From contig NZ_JXQC01000003.1 in the NCBI RefSeq assembly GCF_001305965.1, forward strand, positions 558,001 to 622,000: 64,000 nucleotides of DNA. Reading direction: 5' to 3'. This DNA comes from Erythrobacter sp. SG61-1L. GTDB taxonomy: Bacteria; Pseudomonadota; Alphaproteobacteria; Sphingomonadales; Sphingomonadaceae. The notes beneath the pieces were generated by a model. The model ran no database searches and was not told the origin of the DNA. It saw only the letters and a program-made list of their open reading frames with translations. Position numbers and translations under genes: made by a program. Below, in pieces: positions 43,157 through 51,511 of the stretch; positions within the stretch are counted from its first letter, which is position 1; the number at the start of each line of letters is the position of its first letter.

Positions 43157-44572
43157 ATGATGACGGCGCCTGCCGCGGGCGCCGCTTCGGAGGAGGGTGC
43201 CGTCGCTGCGGAAGCGGTTTCGCGCGACGTGCCGCATACGGGCAGCCTGGCCCGCCGCATGATGTTCATTGCCGCGGGGTGGATCACCATCCTGCTGCTG
43301 CTGGGCGGTATCGCGCTGGATCGCACGCTGGCCGGGCTGGTTACGCGCAATTTCGACGAACAGCTCGATTACATGCTCACCGCCATGGTCGGCTCGGCCG
43401 AGATCGGCGGGGACGGGGAAGTATTCTTCAACCGCCCGCTGGGCGATCAGCGCTTTCTGGAACCCAATAGCGGCCTTTACTGGCAGATCACCGGCAAGGG
43501 GCATGATGATTTCGCCTCGCGCTCGCTGTGGGATCGCTCGCTGAAAGTCGATTCCACGCAGTTCCTCGCCGCGCCGCATATTTACGATAGCGACCAGTTC
43601 CCGGGCGAGAAGCTGCGCGTGATGGAACGCACCATCCTGCTGCCCGGCAGCGACACCGAATGGTGGTTCGTCGTCGCCGCCAGCCGAGACGATCTGGACG
43701 CGCAGATCACCCGCATCCGCTCGATCCTGTTCTGGAGCTTCGTGGTGCTGGGTATGGGCCTGTTCCTGATGGCTGGCCTGCAGACATGGTATGGCCTTGG
43801 CCCCCTGCGCCGCGTGCGGCTGGCGATCAAGCGCATGCGCACTACCGGCGCCAATCGCGTGGCCGATCCGCTGCCGCTGGAAGTGCAGCCGCTGGTGGAG
43901 GAACTCAACGCGCTGCTGGCCCATTCGGAAAAGCAGGCGGAAGAGGCGCGCACCCATGCGGGCAACCTTGCCCATGCGCTCAAGACCCCGCTGACCGTGG
44001 TGATGAACGCGGCCACCGCCAAGGCACCCGATCTGGCCGATACTGTGATCCGCGAGGCAGCCGTGATGCGCCGTCAGGTGGACCATCACCTCGCCCGCGC
44101 TCGCGCTGTGGGCCGCCGCGCGGTGGGCCTTTCGCGCGCCAATGTGGGCGAGAGCGTGGAGGCAGTGCTGCGCGCGGTCACCCGCCTTTACGACACGACC
44201 CGTTTCGATCTTGCCGGCAATCGGAATGCGCGCGTGGCCATAGAGCGGCAGGATCTGGACGAAATTCTTGGCAATCTGATCGAGAACGCGGCCAAATATG
44301 GCGGCGGCAGTGTGTTCGTGACTATCGATGCCGATCCGAAATCGCCGGATTGCCTGATCCAGGTGGAAGATGACGGCATGGGCATTCCCGAGAGCGAGCG
44401 CATCCGCATCTTCGATCGCGGCGCGCGGCTGGATACGGGCAAGCCCGGAACCGGCCTTGGCCTGGCCATCGTGCGCGATGTCGCGGAAATCTACGGCGGC
44501 AGCGTCACTCTGGGTGAGAGCGAGGATCTGGGCGGTCTGCTGGTGGAACTGCGCCTGCCGCGAGTGGGTTAG
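43157..44572 (+). CDS. Sensor histidine kinase (PhoQ-like)
   Basis: A 471-residue inner-membrane kinase. TM1 is near 35-58 ('FIAAGWITILLLLGGIALDR'), then a periplasmic domain (to about 195), TM2 near 198-220, HAMP, and a dimerisation helix with the phospho-His in 'NLAHALKTPLTVVMNAA'. The ATPase domain is intact: N box 'GNLIENAAKYG', G1 'VEDDGMGIPE' and G2 'GTGLGLAIVRDVAEIYGG'. It pairs with the response regulator just upstream. Starts at 43157 or 43160 are equally possible (ATGATG). Confidence 0.93.
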   Translation: MMTAPAAGAASEEGAVAAEAVSRDVPHTGSLARRMMFIAAGWITILLLLGGIALDRTLAGLVTRNFDEQLDYMLTAMVGSAEIGGDGEVFFNRPLGDQRFLEPNSGLYWQITGKGHDDFASRSLWDRSLKVDSTQFLAAPHIYDSDQFPGEKLRVMERTILLPGSDTEWWFVVAASRDDLDAQITRIRSILFWSFVVLGMGLFLMAGLQTWYGLGPLRRVRLAIKRMRTTGANRVADPLPLEVQPLVEELNALLAHSEKQAEEARTHAGNLAHALKTPLTVVMNAATAKAPDLADTVIREAAVMRRQVDHHLARARAVGRRAVGLSRANVGESVEAVLRAVTRLYDTTRFDLAGNRNARVAIERQDLDEILGNLIENAAKYGGGSVFVTIDADPKSPDCLIQVEDDGMGIPESERIRIFDRGARLDTGKPGTGLGLAIVRDVAEIYGGSVTLGESEDLGGLLVELRLPRVG

Positions 44573-44608
44573 GGCTCAAGTGGCCCCTATAGGCCCCAAT
44601 ACCAACGC

Positions 44609-44703
44609 CCGTTCATCCTGAGCTTGTCGAAGGACACGGGAAAGTTGCTGATCCTGGGGTAACCCACAGTGCGTGGCCTTCGACAGGCTCAGCCTGAGCG
44701 GGG
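44609..44703. repeat. Paired inverted palindromic repeat (BIME-type), copy 1
   Basis: Two arms in inverted orientation, 44609-44640 containing 'ctgagcttgtcgaag' and 44673-44703 containing 'cttcgacaggctcag', joined by a 32-base spacer. The arms and the spacer ('cacgggaaag', 'acccacag') are close to the copy inside hrpB at 47743-47835. It lies between the sensor kinase and chorismate mutase genes. Confidence 0.85.
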
Positions 44704-44724
44704 TAGTGCTGTTGGGCGGGAAAC

Positions 44725-45024
44725 TTACTTCCCGTTCTTCGCCTGCATATGGTGGCGGATCACCTCGTCGATCACGAAGCGGATGAACTTCTCGCTGAAT
44801 TCTGGATCGAGATCGGCTTCCGTCGCCAGCGTGCGCAGGCGGGCGATTTGGCGTTCCTCGCGGCCCGGATCGCTCGCGGGCAGATTGGTCGTCGCCTTGT
44901 ATTCGCCCACCGCCTTGGTGATGCGGAAGCGTTCGGCCAGCATGTGAATCAACGCGGCATCGATATTGTCGATGCTCTTGCGGAAGCCGGCGAGGACGGG
45001 GTCGGGTGAGGTCTGGTTGGTCAT
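44725..45024 (-). CDS. Chorismate mutase (AroQ class)
   Basis: A 99-residue all-helical enzyme that turns chorismate into prephenate for Phe/Tyr synthesis. Signatures are 'FRKSIDNIDAALIHMLAERF' (with the N-terminal catalytic Arg), 'ITKAVGEYKA' (catalytic Lys) and 'REERQIARLRTLA'; a C-terminal 'FIRFVIDEVIRHHM' completes the helical dimer. The length is that of a stand-alone type II mutase. The start at 45024 is divergent from the polyprenyl synthase. Confidence 0.92.
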   Translation of the reverse strand: MTNQTSPDPVLAGFRKSIDNIDAALIHMLAERFRITKAVGEYKATTNLPASDPGREERQIARLRTLATEADLDPEFSEKFIRFVIDEVIRHHMQAKNGK

Positions 45025-45123
45025 CGCTGTCGCTGATTGGGACGGATTACAGGCGGAACAGGCAGGCCCTAGCACACATTCCACGCTTGCCAAGCGGCCT
45101 GTCTGCTTCCATGGGCACCTCGC

Positions 45124-46134
45124 ATGAGCGCAGAGGTTATTCCGCTTCCCCGCAAGGAGCCGTCGCTGGCCCCGATCCTGTCTCTCACCGCCACGGCAAT
45201 GAACGCCGTCAACGCAGTGATCCTGGATCGGATGCAGAGTGAAATCCCGCTGATTCCGGCGCTTGCCGGCCATCTCATTTCCGGCGGCGGCAAGCGGATG
45301 CGTCCGATGCTCACGCTCGCCGGGGCGGAACTGATCGGCTATCAGGGCACGCGCCATCACAAGCTGGCCGCCGCTGTGGAATTCATCCACACCGCCACCT
45401 TGCTGCATGACGATGTGGTTGACGGGTCAGACATGCGCCGGGGCAAGGCTGCGGCGAACATCATTTTCGGCAATCCGGCCACGGTGCTGGTGGGCGATTT
45501 CCTCTTCACCCGTTCCTTCGAACTGATGGTGGAAGACGGCAGCCTCAAGGTTCTGAAAATCCTGTCCAACGCCTCTTCGGTCATTTCCGAGGGCGAAGTG
45601 GACCAGCTGACCGCCCAGCGCCAGATCGAGACGAGCGAGGAACGCTATCTCTCGATCATCAGCTCCAAGACGGCAGCGCTCTTTGCCGCCGCCAGCCGCA
45701 TTGCCGCCGTGGTGGCGGAACGCAGCGAAGCGGAAGAACAGGCGCTGGACGATTATGGCCGCAATCTGGGCATTGCCTTCCAGCTGGTGGACGATGCACT
45801 GGATTATTCCTCCGACGCGTCCGAAATGGGCAAGGACCGGGGCGACGATTTCCGCGAAGGCAAGATGACCCTGCCGGTGATCCTGGCCTATGCGCGCGGC
45901 AATGAGGAAGAACGCAGCTTCTGGCGCGCCGCCATTGCCGGGCACCGCACGTCCGATGCGGACCTCGCCCATGCGGTGGAGCTGATCCAGAGCCATGACG
46001 CCGTGAACGCCACACGCGAACGCGCCCGCCATTTCGCTCAGCGCGCTATCGATGCCCTGTCCATCTTCCCCGCCACCAAGGCGCGCGAAGCGATGGTGGA
46101 AGCAGCCCAGTTCGCGGTTTCGCGGGGGTATTAA
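45124..46134 (+). CDS. ispB: Polyprenyl diphosphate synthase (long-chain, ubiquinone side chain)
   Basis: A 336-residue trans-prenyltransferase that builds the octa- to decaprenyl chain of ubiquinone. The first aspartate-rich motif is 'LLHDDVVDGSDMRRGKAAAN' (DDxxD) and the second is 'FQLVDDALDYSSD'. The small 'FLFTRSFELM' residues upstream are typical of the long-chain class. In sphingomonads the product is expected to be decaprenyl (Q10), but chain length cannot be read from the sequence. Confidence 0.93.
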   Translation: MSAEVIPLPRKEPSLAPILSLTATAMNAVNAVILDRMQSEIPLIPALAGHLISGGGKRMRPMLTLAGAELIGYQGTRHHKLAAAVEFIHTATLLHDDVVDGSDMRRGKAAANIIFGNPATVLVGDFLFTRSFELMVEDGSLKVLKILSNASSVISEGEVDQLTAQRQIETSEERYLSIISSKTAALFAAASRIAAVVAERSEAEEQALDDYGRNLGIAFQLVDDALDYSSDASEMGKDRGDDFREGKMTLPVILAYARGNEEERSFWRAAIAGHRTSDADLAHAVELIQSHDAVNATRERARHFAQRAIDALSIFPATKAREAMVEAAQFAVSRGY

Positions 46135-46150
46135 AATTTAACGCAGTTGG

Positions 46151-46169
46151 CGGGTCATTTACTGACCCG
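46151..46169 (+). terminator. Hairpin after the polyprenyl synthase gene
   Basis: CGGGTCA-TTTAC-TGACCCG, a perfect 7-bp stem 16 bases after the stop, immediately followed by a palindromic repeat. There is no T run. Confidence 0.45.
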
Positions 46170-46170
46170 T

Positions 46171-46252
46171 CTGCCCTGAGCTTGTCGAAGGGCCGTTTTT
46201 CTTTCTAAGCACGGCGCCGAAAGGAAGAACTGTGCTTCGACAGGCTCAGCAC
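46171..46252. repeat. Paired inverted palindromic repeat, copy 2 (divergent spacer)
   Basis: Arms 46171-46193 (contains 'cctgagcttgtcgaagg') and 46232-46252 (contains 'cttcgacaggctcag') in inverted orientation, with a spacer unrelated to that of copies 1 and 3. The element ends only 13 bases before the chosen hrpB start codon. Confidence 0.8.
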
Positions 46253-46265
46253 GGACGGAATGGAG

Positions 46266-48791
46266 ATGGCTGAGCAACTGCCCATCCATGTCGTCCTGCC
46301 GGAACTTCTCGGCGCCCTGCGGGCGCGCAGTTCCGCCGTGCTGATCGCCCCGCCGGGCGCGGGCAAGACCACTTCCGTCGCTCCCGCGCTGCTGGGTGAG
46401 GGATGGTGCAGTGGCAAGGTGATCCTGCTTTCCCCCCGCCGCGTGGCCGCGCGTGCTGCTGCCGAACGCATGGCGGAACTGCTGGGGGAGAAGCCCGGCG
46501 AAACCGTGGGTTATCTGACGCGTCTGGACAGCAGGATGTCCGGCAAGACGCGGATCGTCGTGATGACGGAGGCGATCTTCGTCGCGCAGATACTCGACGA
46601 TCCCGAGCTTTCGGGCATTTCTGCCGTGCTGTTCGACGAAGCGCATGAGCGACATCTGGACAGCGACCTTGGCCTTGCCCTCGCGGTGGAAAGCCAGCAA
46701 GTGCTGCGCGACGATCTGCGCCTGATCGTCATGTCCGCCACGATTGACGGCACGCGCTTTGCGGGCTTGCTGGGCGATGCACGTGTGGTGGAGAGCGAGG
46801 GCAAGGCCCATCCGCTGCGGATCGAATGGCTGGGCAGTCGCCCGGAATTGCGTGTCGAGGATGCGATGACATCCGCCATCCTCACCGCATGGCGGCAGGA
46901 GCAGGGCGATATCCTCGCCTTCCTGCCCGGTGTGGGCGAGATCGAGCGCACAAGGGAACGGTTGGCCGAGAAGCTGCCCAATGTCCCGATCCTGCCGCTG
47001 CACGGGCAAGTGGACCCGCAGGGTCAGCGTATCGCGATCAAGCGCGATGCCGAAGGGCGCCGCCGTATCGTGCTGGCCACCTCCATCGCGGAAACCTCGC
47101 TCACGCTGGATGGCGTGTCGGTAGTGGTGGATAGCGGATTGGCCCGGCGGGCGGAGTTCGATCTGGCGGCAGGGGTGACGCATCTCGTCACCACGCGGGC
47201 CAGCCAGGCATCCGCCGCCCAGCGCGCAGGCCGCGCGGCGCGTCAGGGGCCGGGCGTCGCCTATCGCCTCTGGGAAGAAGGCGCCCATGCCGGTCGGCCT
47301 GCCTTCGATCCGCCGGAAATGCTGACGGCAGACCTTGCGCCGCTGATGCTGGCGCTGGCCCAATGGGGGGCGGGCGATCCGGCGGCGATGGCGTGGATCG
47401 ATCCGCCGCCCGCCGCTGCACTTTCTGCCGCGCGCGGGCGGCTTGCGGCGCTGGGCGCGCTCGATGGGGAAGGGCGGATCACGGATTTCGGCCGCAAGCT
47501 GGCCCAATTGCCGATGGAGCCGCCGCTTGCCGCCATGGTGCTGTTCGGTGCCGAGGCTGGCGATGCACGCGGCGCGGCACGGCTGGCGCTGCTGCTGCAG
47601 GAACGCGGGCTGGGTGGGCGCAGCGAGGATTTGTCGCAAAGGCTTTCCCGCTGGGACGGCGATCGATCCTCGCGCGCGGAGGCATCGCGCAAGCTGGCCG
47701 ATGGCTGGGCGAAGCGGGCGACTGGCCTTGCCAAAACCACACCCGCTCAGCCTGAGCCTGTCGAAGGCCACGGGAAAGCGCTTGATCTTGGGGGCACCCA
47801 CAGCGCGCGTCCTTCGACAGGCTCAGGACGAGCGGATGCGGTGGACTTGGGCGCCCTCCTCGCCCGCGCCTTGCCGGACAATCTCGCCCGCCGCCGCGAT
47901 GCTTCTGGCGAAAGCTGGATCAGCGCGGGCGGACGGGGTTACACGCTCGACCCCACCTCGCCGCTGGCGCGCGCCGAATGGCTGGCCATTGGCGACGCAC
48001 AGGGCAGGGCACAGGCCGCGCGGATCACCGCCGCATGGCCGCTCACTGCCGAGGAAGTGGAACGCGACCTTGCCCGTCTGATCGAGCGGCGCTCCGTCCT
48101 CAACTGGAACGCGGCGGAAGGCCGGGTGGAGGCGCGGCTGGAACGGCGGCTGGGTGCGATCACGCTCGCCAGCGGCCCCGATCCCAAGCCGGACCCGGTG
48201 GCAGTCACGGCGCTGCTTGTGGATAAGGCTAGGGAAAAGCTGGCGGATATCCTGCCGAAAACCCTGATGGCCCGCGCGCGCCATGCCGGGCTGGAGGCGC
48301 TTTCGCTGGAATCTCTGGCTGAGGAAGCAGAAGACTGGCTCGCTCCGCTGCTCGAAAAACGCCGCGATCTCGATCTGCCGAAAGGTCCGCTGACCGAGGC
48401 GCTGCTGAACCGGCTGGACTGGGATTCGCGCCAGAAGCTCGACCGGCTGGCTCCGCGCGAATGGACCAGCCCGGCGGGCACGCATCATGCCATCGATTAT
48501 GACGCGGATGGCGGCCCAAGCGTGGAAGTGCGGGTGCAGGCCCTGTTCGGGCTGGACCGGCACCCGATGATCGGGCAGCCGCCACAGCCGCTGCTGCTCC
48601 AGCTTACCAGCCCCGGCGGGCGCCCGGTTCAGGCCACGCGCGACCTGCCGGCCTTCTGGCGCGGCAGCTGGCGCGACGTGGTGAAGGACATGAAGGGCCG
48701 CTATCCCAAGCACCGCTGGCCCGAGGAACCATGGACCGAGGCGCCGAGCCTGAAAACGAAGAACGCGTTCAACGCGTCAACGCGCACTTGA
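46266..48791 (+). CDS. hrpB: ATP-dependent RNA helicase HrpB
   Basis: A DEAH-box helicase of about 841 residues with the full order: Walker A 'APPGAGKTT' (near 30), DEAH box 'FDEAHERHLDSDLGL', motif III 'MSATIDG', the second RecA domain ('LATSIAETSLTLDG', 'QRAGRAARQGPG'), HA2 region and the HrpB_C domain at the end. Its RNA target is unknown. About residues 493-523 are encoded by an inserted palindromic repeat (47743-47835). The ATG at 46266 is preferred; one at 46260 directly adjoins a repeat. Confidence 0.93.
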   Translation: MAEQLPIHVVLPELLGALRARSSAVLIAPPGAGKTTSVAPALLGEGWCSGKVILLSPRRVAARAAAERMAELLGEKPGETVGYLTRLDSRMSGKTRIVVMTEAIFVAQILDDPELSGISAVLFDEAHERHLDSDLGLALAVESQQVLRDDLRLIVMSATIDGTRFAGLLGDARVVESEGKAHPLRIEWLGSRPELRVEDAMTSAILTAWRQEQGDILAFLPGVGEIERTRERLAEKLPNVPILPLHGQVDPQGQRIAIKRDAEGRRRIVLATSIAETSLTLDGVSVVVDSGLARRAEFDLAAGVTHLVTTRASQASAAQRAGRAARQGPGVAYRLWEEGAHAGRPAFDPPEMLTADLAPLMLALAQWGAGDPAAMAWIDPPPAAALSAARGRLAALGALDGEGRITDFGRKLAQLPMEPPLAAMVLFGAEAGDARGAARLALLLQERGLGGRSEDLSQRLSRWDGDRSSRAEASRKLADGWAKRATGLAKTTPAQPEPVEGHGKALDLGGTHSARPSTGSGRADAVDLGALLARALPDNLARRRDASGESWISAGGRGYTLDPTSPLARAEWLAIGDAQGRAQAARITAAWPLTAEEVERDLARLIERRSVLNWNAAEGRVEARLERRLGAITLASGPDPKPDPVAVTALLVDKAREKLADILPKTLMARARHAGLEALSLESLAEEAEDWLAPLLEKRRDLDLPKGPLTEALLNRLDWDSRQKLDRLAPREWTSPAGTHHAIDYDADGGPSVEVRVQALFGLDRHPMIGQPPQPLLLQLTSPGGRPVQATRDLPAFWRGSWRDVVKDMKGRYPKHRWPEEPWTEAPSLKTKNAFNASTRT
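47743..47835. repeat. Palindromic repeat inside the hrpB coding region, copy 3
   Basis: 93 bases (31 codons exactly) with inverted arms 47743-47774 and 47809-47835 and the same inner spacer as the intergenic copy at 44609-44703. Translated, it gives the typical repeat-encoded peptides 'QPEPVEGHGKA' and 'RPSTGSGRA'. The reading frame of hrpB stays open across it. Confidence 0.9.
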
Positions 48792-48825
48792 TTCGACTCG
48801 CGCTTTTGACGAAAGGCTCTTTTCC

Positions 48826-49104
48826 ATGAGCGCACGCATCTACCAACGCCCGAAGAATGCCATGCAGTCCGGCAAGGCCCTGCTTGGCCAGTGGATTCTC
48901 GAATTCGATCCGGCGGAGGCGAAGAAGCCCGATCCGCTGATGGGCTGGGCTGGCAGCGGCGACACGCAGCAGCAGGTGCAGCTGAAGTTCCCCACCAAGG
49001 AAGAGGCGCAGGCCTATGCCGCCAAACACGGCATTCCTGCCCGCGTCCATGCGACCCCGCCGCGCGCCCTCAAGATTCAGGCTTACGCGGATAATTTCCG
49101 GTAA
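48826..49104 (+). CDS. NDUFS4-like NADH dehydrogenase complex I accessory subunit
   Basis: A 92-residue protein of the ETC complex I subunit (NDUFS4 / 18 kDa) family: MSARIYQRPKNAMQSGKA, 'WILEFDPAEAKKPDPLMGWA', 'TQQQVQLKFPTKEEAQAYAA' and a C-terminal 'PPRALKIQAYADNF'. Alphaproteobacteria and mitochondria share this supernumerary subunit, which stabilises the NADH-binding arm. As usual it is encoded away from the nuo operon. It starts 34 bases after hrpB. Confidence 0.93.
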   Translation: MSARIYQRPKNAMQSGKALLGQWILEFDPAEAKKPDPLMGWAGSGDTQQQVQLKFPTKEEAQAYAAKHGIPARVHATPPRALKIQAYADNFR

Positions 49105-49110
49105 GTGATT

Positions 49111-49134
49111 GTCCCTCCTCTTCAGAGGAGGGAC
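49111..49134. repeat. Short palindrome, copy a (terminator-like)
   Basis: GTCCCTCCTC-TTCA-GAGGAGGGAC, a perfect 10-bp stem just after the NDUFS4-like gene. An almost identical palindrome in inverse orientation (loop TGAA) is at 49351-49374. Confidence 0.7.
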
Positions 49135-49189
49135 AGCGAGACTTCTGCGTGCCTGAAGCGCGAAGCCTCTGACCAGTTCGTCATCGCTT

Positions 49190-49279
49190 CGTCATTGCGA
49201 GGGCCATAGGCCCGAAGCAATCCACAGCCCGGCGTGTTTCGCCCTGGATTGCCGCGCGGCTGCGCCGCTCGCAATGACG
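49190..49279. repeat. 90-base repeat with perfect 12-bp terminal inverted repeats
   Basis: Ends are CGTCATTGCGAG and CTCGCAATGACG; the interior has a second pair (AGCAATCCA ... TGGATTGCC, partial). This is the form of a dispersed repeat commonly seen in sphingomonad intergenic DNA. It lies between the two short CCTCCTC palindromes, upstream of the SRP RNA. Confidence 0.75.
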
Positions 49280-49350
49280 TTAGATGTTGGGCAGGGCGTC
49301 CGGCATGGCTGCATTGAGCCGGTTCTGGTCGCCGCAGGGTGCGTGCCCAA

Positions 49351-49374
49351 CCCCCTCCTCTGAAGAGGAGGGGG
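49351..49374. repeat. Short palindrome, copy b
   Basis: CCCCCTCCTC-TGAA-GAGGAGGGGG, a perfect 10-bp stem and the inverse counterpart of the palindrome at 49111-49134. Confidence 0.7.
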
Positions 49375-49414
49375 CTAGCAGGTTGCAATTTCGCGAATCC
49401 CCCGCCATATGCCC

Positions 49415-49507
49415 GCCCGGGAGTCGGTCGGACGTTTGCGTCCGCCAACCTGGTCAGGTCCGGAAGGAAGCAGCCACAACGGTCAGCGGCGGGTCGGCCG
49501 GCTCCTT
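49415..49507 (+). ncRNA. ffs: Signal recognition particle RNA (small 4.5S type)
   Basis: The universally conserved SRP domain IV core is present: GGTCAGGTCCGGAAGGAAGC (49452-49471), followed by AGCCA. The flanking strands pair as expected: GGAGTCGGTCGG (49420-49431) with the 3' CCGGCTCC region (up to 49505), allowing G-U pairs. It works with Ffh to target membrane proteins co-translationally. It lies directly upstream of dnaX, a conserved gene order. Ends are approximate. Confidence 0.93.
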
Positions 49508-49525
49508 TGCAAGATGCGGCACCAA

Positions 49526-49588
49526 CCCGCGCCCCCACCCGGCCTCCCAAAGCATACCTCTGATTGGGTGGCCGGGTGGGGGCGCGGG
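49526..49588. terminator. Very strong hairpin between ffs and dnaX
   Basis: A perfect 18-bp inverted repeat (49526-49543 with 49571-49588, CCCGCGCCCCCACCCGGC and its complement). It extends inward by CCCAA/TTGGG after one mismatch to a 13-base loop. It could terminate the SRP RNA transcript or be a mobile palindrome; no T run follows. Confidence 0.6.
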
Positions 49589-49664
49589 CCGGAGCGGCCT
49601 TCCAGCCAAAGCGCCCGGCTCCTTTTTCACTGACAATTCGGCGCCGACCCCCTACCTAGGGCCC

Positions 49665-51476
49665 ATGGTCGATTCACCCCACATCGACGGCGAGGAAGAG
49701 ACGCAGCCCTCCGCTGCGGAGCTTGAGGCCGCGGGCCAATCCGCGCTGTTTGGCGGGCCGGTCGATTCCGGGCCGGAGAAGCCTGCGCCGGTGGCTGCCG
49801 CAGCGGCTCCCGCTCCCGCCGCACCCAAATCCGTCGCCGCGCAGCCCTATCGCGTGCTGGCCCGCAAATATCGCCCGCAGACCTTTGCCGAGCTGATCGG
49901 GCAGGATGCGATGGTGAAGACGCTGGCCAATGCCATCGCGCGGGACCGGCTGGCCCATGCCTTTTTGATGACCGGCGTGCGCGGGGTGGGCAAGACCTCC
50001 ACCGCGCGCCTGATCGCCAAGGCACTCAACTGCGTCGGGCCGGACGGGCAGGGCGGGCCGACCATCTCGCCATGCGGCCAGTGCGAACCCTGCACGGCGA
50101 TTGCCGAAGGCCGCCATATCGACGTGATCGAGATGGACGCCGCCAGCCATACGGGCGTGGACGATGTGCGCGAGATCATCGAGGCCGTGCGCTATGCCGC
50201 CGTATCGGCGCGCTACAAGATCTACATTATCGACGAAGTTCACATGCTTTCCCGCAATGCTTTCAATGCGTTGCTGAAAACTCTTGAGGAACCGCCTGCA
50301 CATGTGAAGTTCCTCTTCGCCACCACCGAAGTGGACAAGCTGCCGGTCACGGTGCTCTCCCGCTGCCAGCGTTTCGACCTGCGGCGCATTCCCACGCCTC
50401 TGCTGAAGGATCACTTCGCGGGCATCTGCGTGAAGGAAGGCGTCGAGGCGGAAGACGATGCGCTGGCCATGGTTGCCGGCGCTGCCGAAGGCTCGGTGCG
50501 AGACGGGCTGTCGATCCTCGATCAGGCGATTGCCCATGCCGATCTCGATACGGGCGGCAAGGTCACGGGCGAGCGTGTGCGCGACATGCTGGGCCTGGCA
50601 GACCGCAGCGCCCTGCGCACGCTGTTTGCCGCACTGCTCAATGGCGATCCGCAAGGCCTGCTGGCTCTGGTGGACAATCAATATTCGCTCGGTGTCGAGC
50701 CGCTGGCCCTGATGCGTTCGCTGATGGACATCTGCCACCGGATCACGGTGGCGCAGGTGGGCCGCAGCGGCGGCGAGGCGGCGACGGCGGAAGAGCGTGC
50801 GCTGATCGAGGAATGGGCGGAAAAGCTCAGTGCCGGCCAGCTTCATCGCCTGTGGCAATTGCTGCTGAAGGGCCATGACGAAGTGCGCCAGGCGCCCGAT
50901 CCGCTGGTGGCAGCGCAGATGGCGCTGCTGCGCGTGATGCATGCCGCCGACATGCCCGATCCGGGCACTCTGGCGAAGAAGCTGGAAGATATGGCGGCCA
51001 GCGGCGCCTTTGCCGGTGCGCCTGCCTCATCCGGCACTTCCGGGGGCGAGGGCGCCCCGCAGGCACGGGTAGTGGTTCCGGCCGTCAATTGGGCCGATCT
51101 GGTCGACCGGGTGGAGCATTCCGGCCTGCCGGGCCATATGACCTTGGCCAACAAGATGAAGCTGCAGGTGCGCGTGGCCGATATCGCGCCCGGCAAGCTG
51201 GTCTATTCGCTGGCGCCGCCTTTCAAGGAAGATCTGTCCGCCGAATTGCGCGACGCGTTCCTGAAGATCACCGGGGAGCGCTGGGAAGTGGAACGCGTGG
51301 AGCAGGGCGGGGAATCCACCCTTGTCGAGACGGTGGAGAACGCGAAGTCCAATGAAATCCGCCGCATCCGCGAGGCACCGCTGGTCAAGGCCGCCTTCGA
51401 GGCCTTCCCCGCCGCCGAACTGGTGGAGGAAGAGGCTCAGCCTTCGGGTGGGCAGCGCCAATGGGGCCGCCGCTGA
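49665..51476 (+). CDS. dnaX: DNA polymerase III subunit tau
   Basis: A 603-residue clamp-loader ATPase. A low-complexity N-terminal extension (1-58) precedes the AAA+ core: 'YRVLARKYRPQTFAELIGQD', Walker A 'GVRGVGKTSTAR' (near 104-115), a zinc-binding cysteine cluster 'CVGPD...CGQCEPC', Walker B 'IYIIDEVHMLS' and sensor 1 'FATTEVDKL' with 'SRC' arginine finger. The tau-specific C-terminal domain follows. I see no A-rich slippery site for a gamma frameshift. It is followed by ybaB 35 bases later. Confidence 0.96.
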   Translation: MVDSPHIDGEEETQPSAAELEAAGQSALFGGPVDSGPEKPAPVAAAAAPAPAAPKSVAAQPYRVLARKYRPQTFAELIGQDAMVKTLANAIARDRLAHAFLMTGVRGVGKTSTARLIAKALNCVGPDGQGGPTISPCGQCEPCTAIAEGRHIDVIEMDAASHTGVDDVREIIEAVRYAAVSARYKIYIIDEVHMLSRNAFNALLKTLEEPPAHVKFLFATTEVDKLPVTVLSRCQRFDLRRIPTPLLKDHFAGICVKEGVEAEDDALAMVAGAAEGSVRDGLSILDQAIAHADLDTGGKVTGERVRDMLGLADRSALRTLFAALLNGDPQGLLALVDNQYSLGVEPLALMRSLMDICHRITVAQVGRSGGEAATAEERALIEEWAEKLSAGQLHRLWQLLLKGHDEVRQAPDPLVAAQMALLRVMHAADMPDPGTLAKKLEDMAASGAFAGAPASSGTSGGEGAPQARVVVPAVNWADLVDRVEHSGLPGHMTLANKMKLQVRVADIAPGKLVYSLAPPFKEDLSAELRDAFLKITGERWEVERVEQGGESTLVETVENAKSNEIRRIREAPLVKAAFEAFPAAELVEEEAQPSGGQRQWGRR

Positions 51477-51511
51477 ATTAACAATCTGATTGAATATCCA
51501 AGGGTATTATC

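Noticed and set aside
46131-46144. TTAA-rich stretch after the polyprenyl synthase as a CtrA site
   Set aside because: The spacing between TTAA half-sites is not the 7 bases required for CtrA, and it lies after a gene rather than before one.
48215-48228. A perfect DnaA-box 9-mer (TGTGGATAA) inside hrpB
   Set aside because: It lies in conserved coding sequence and a single 9-mer is expected by chance in a window of this size; no cluster of boxes suggests an origin.
49665-51476. Programmed frameshift in dnaX to give the gamma subunit
   Set aside because: I could not find an A-rich slippery heptamer followed by a stop in the -1 frame at the expected place.
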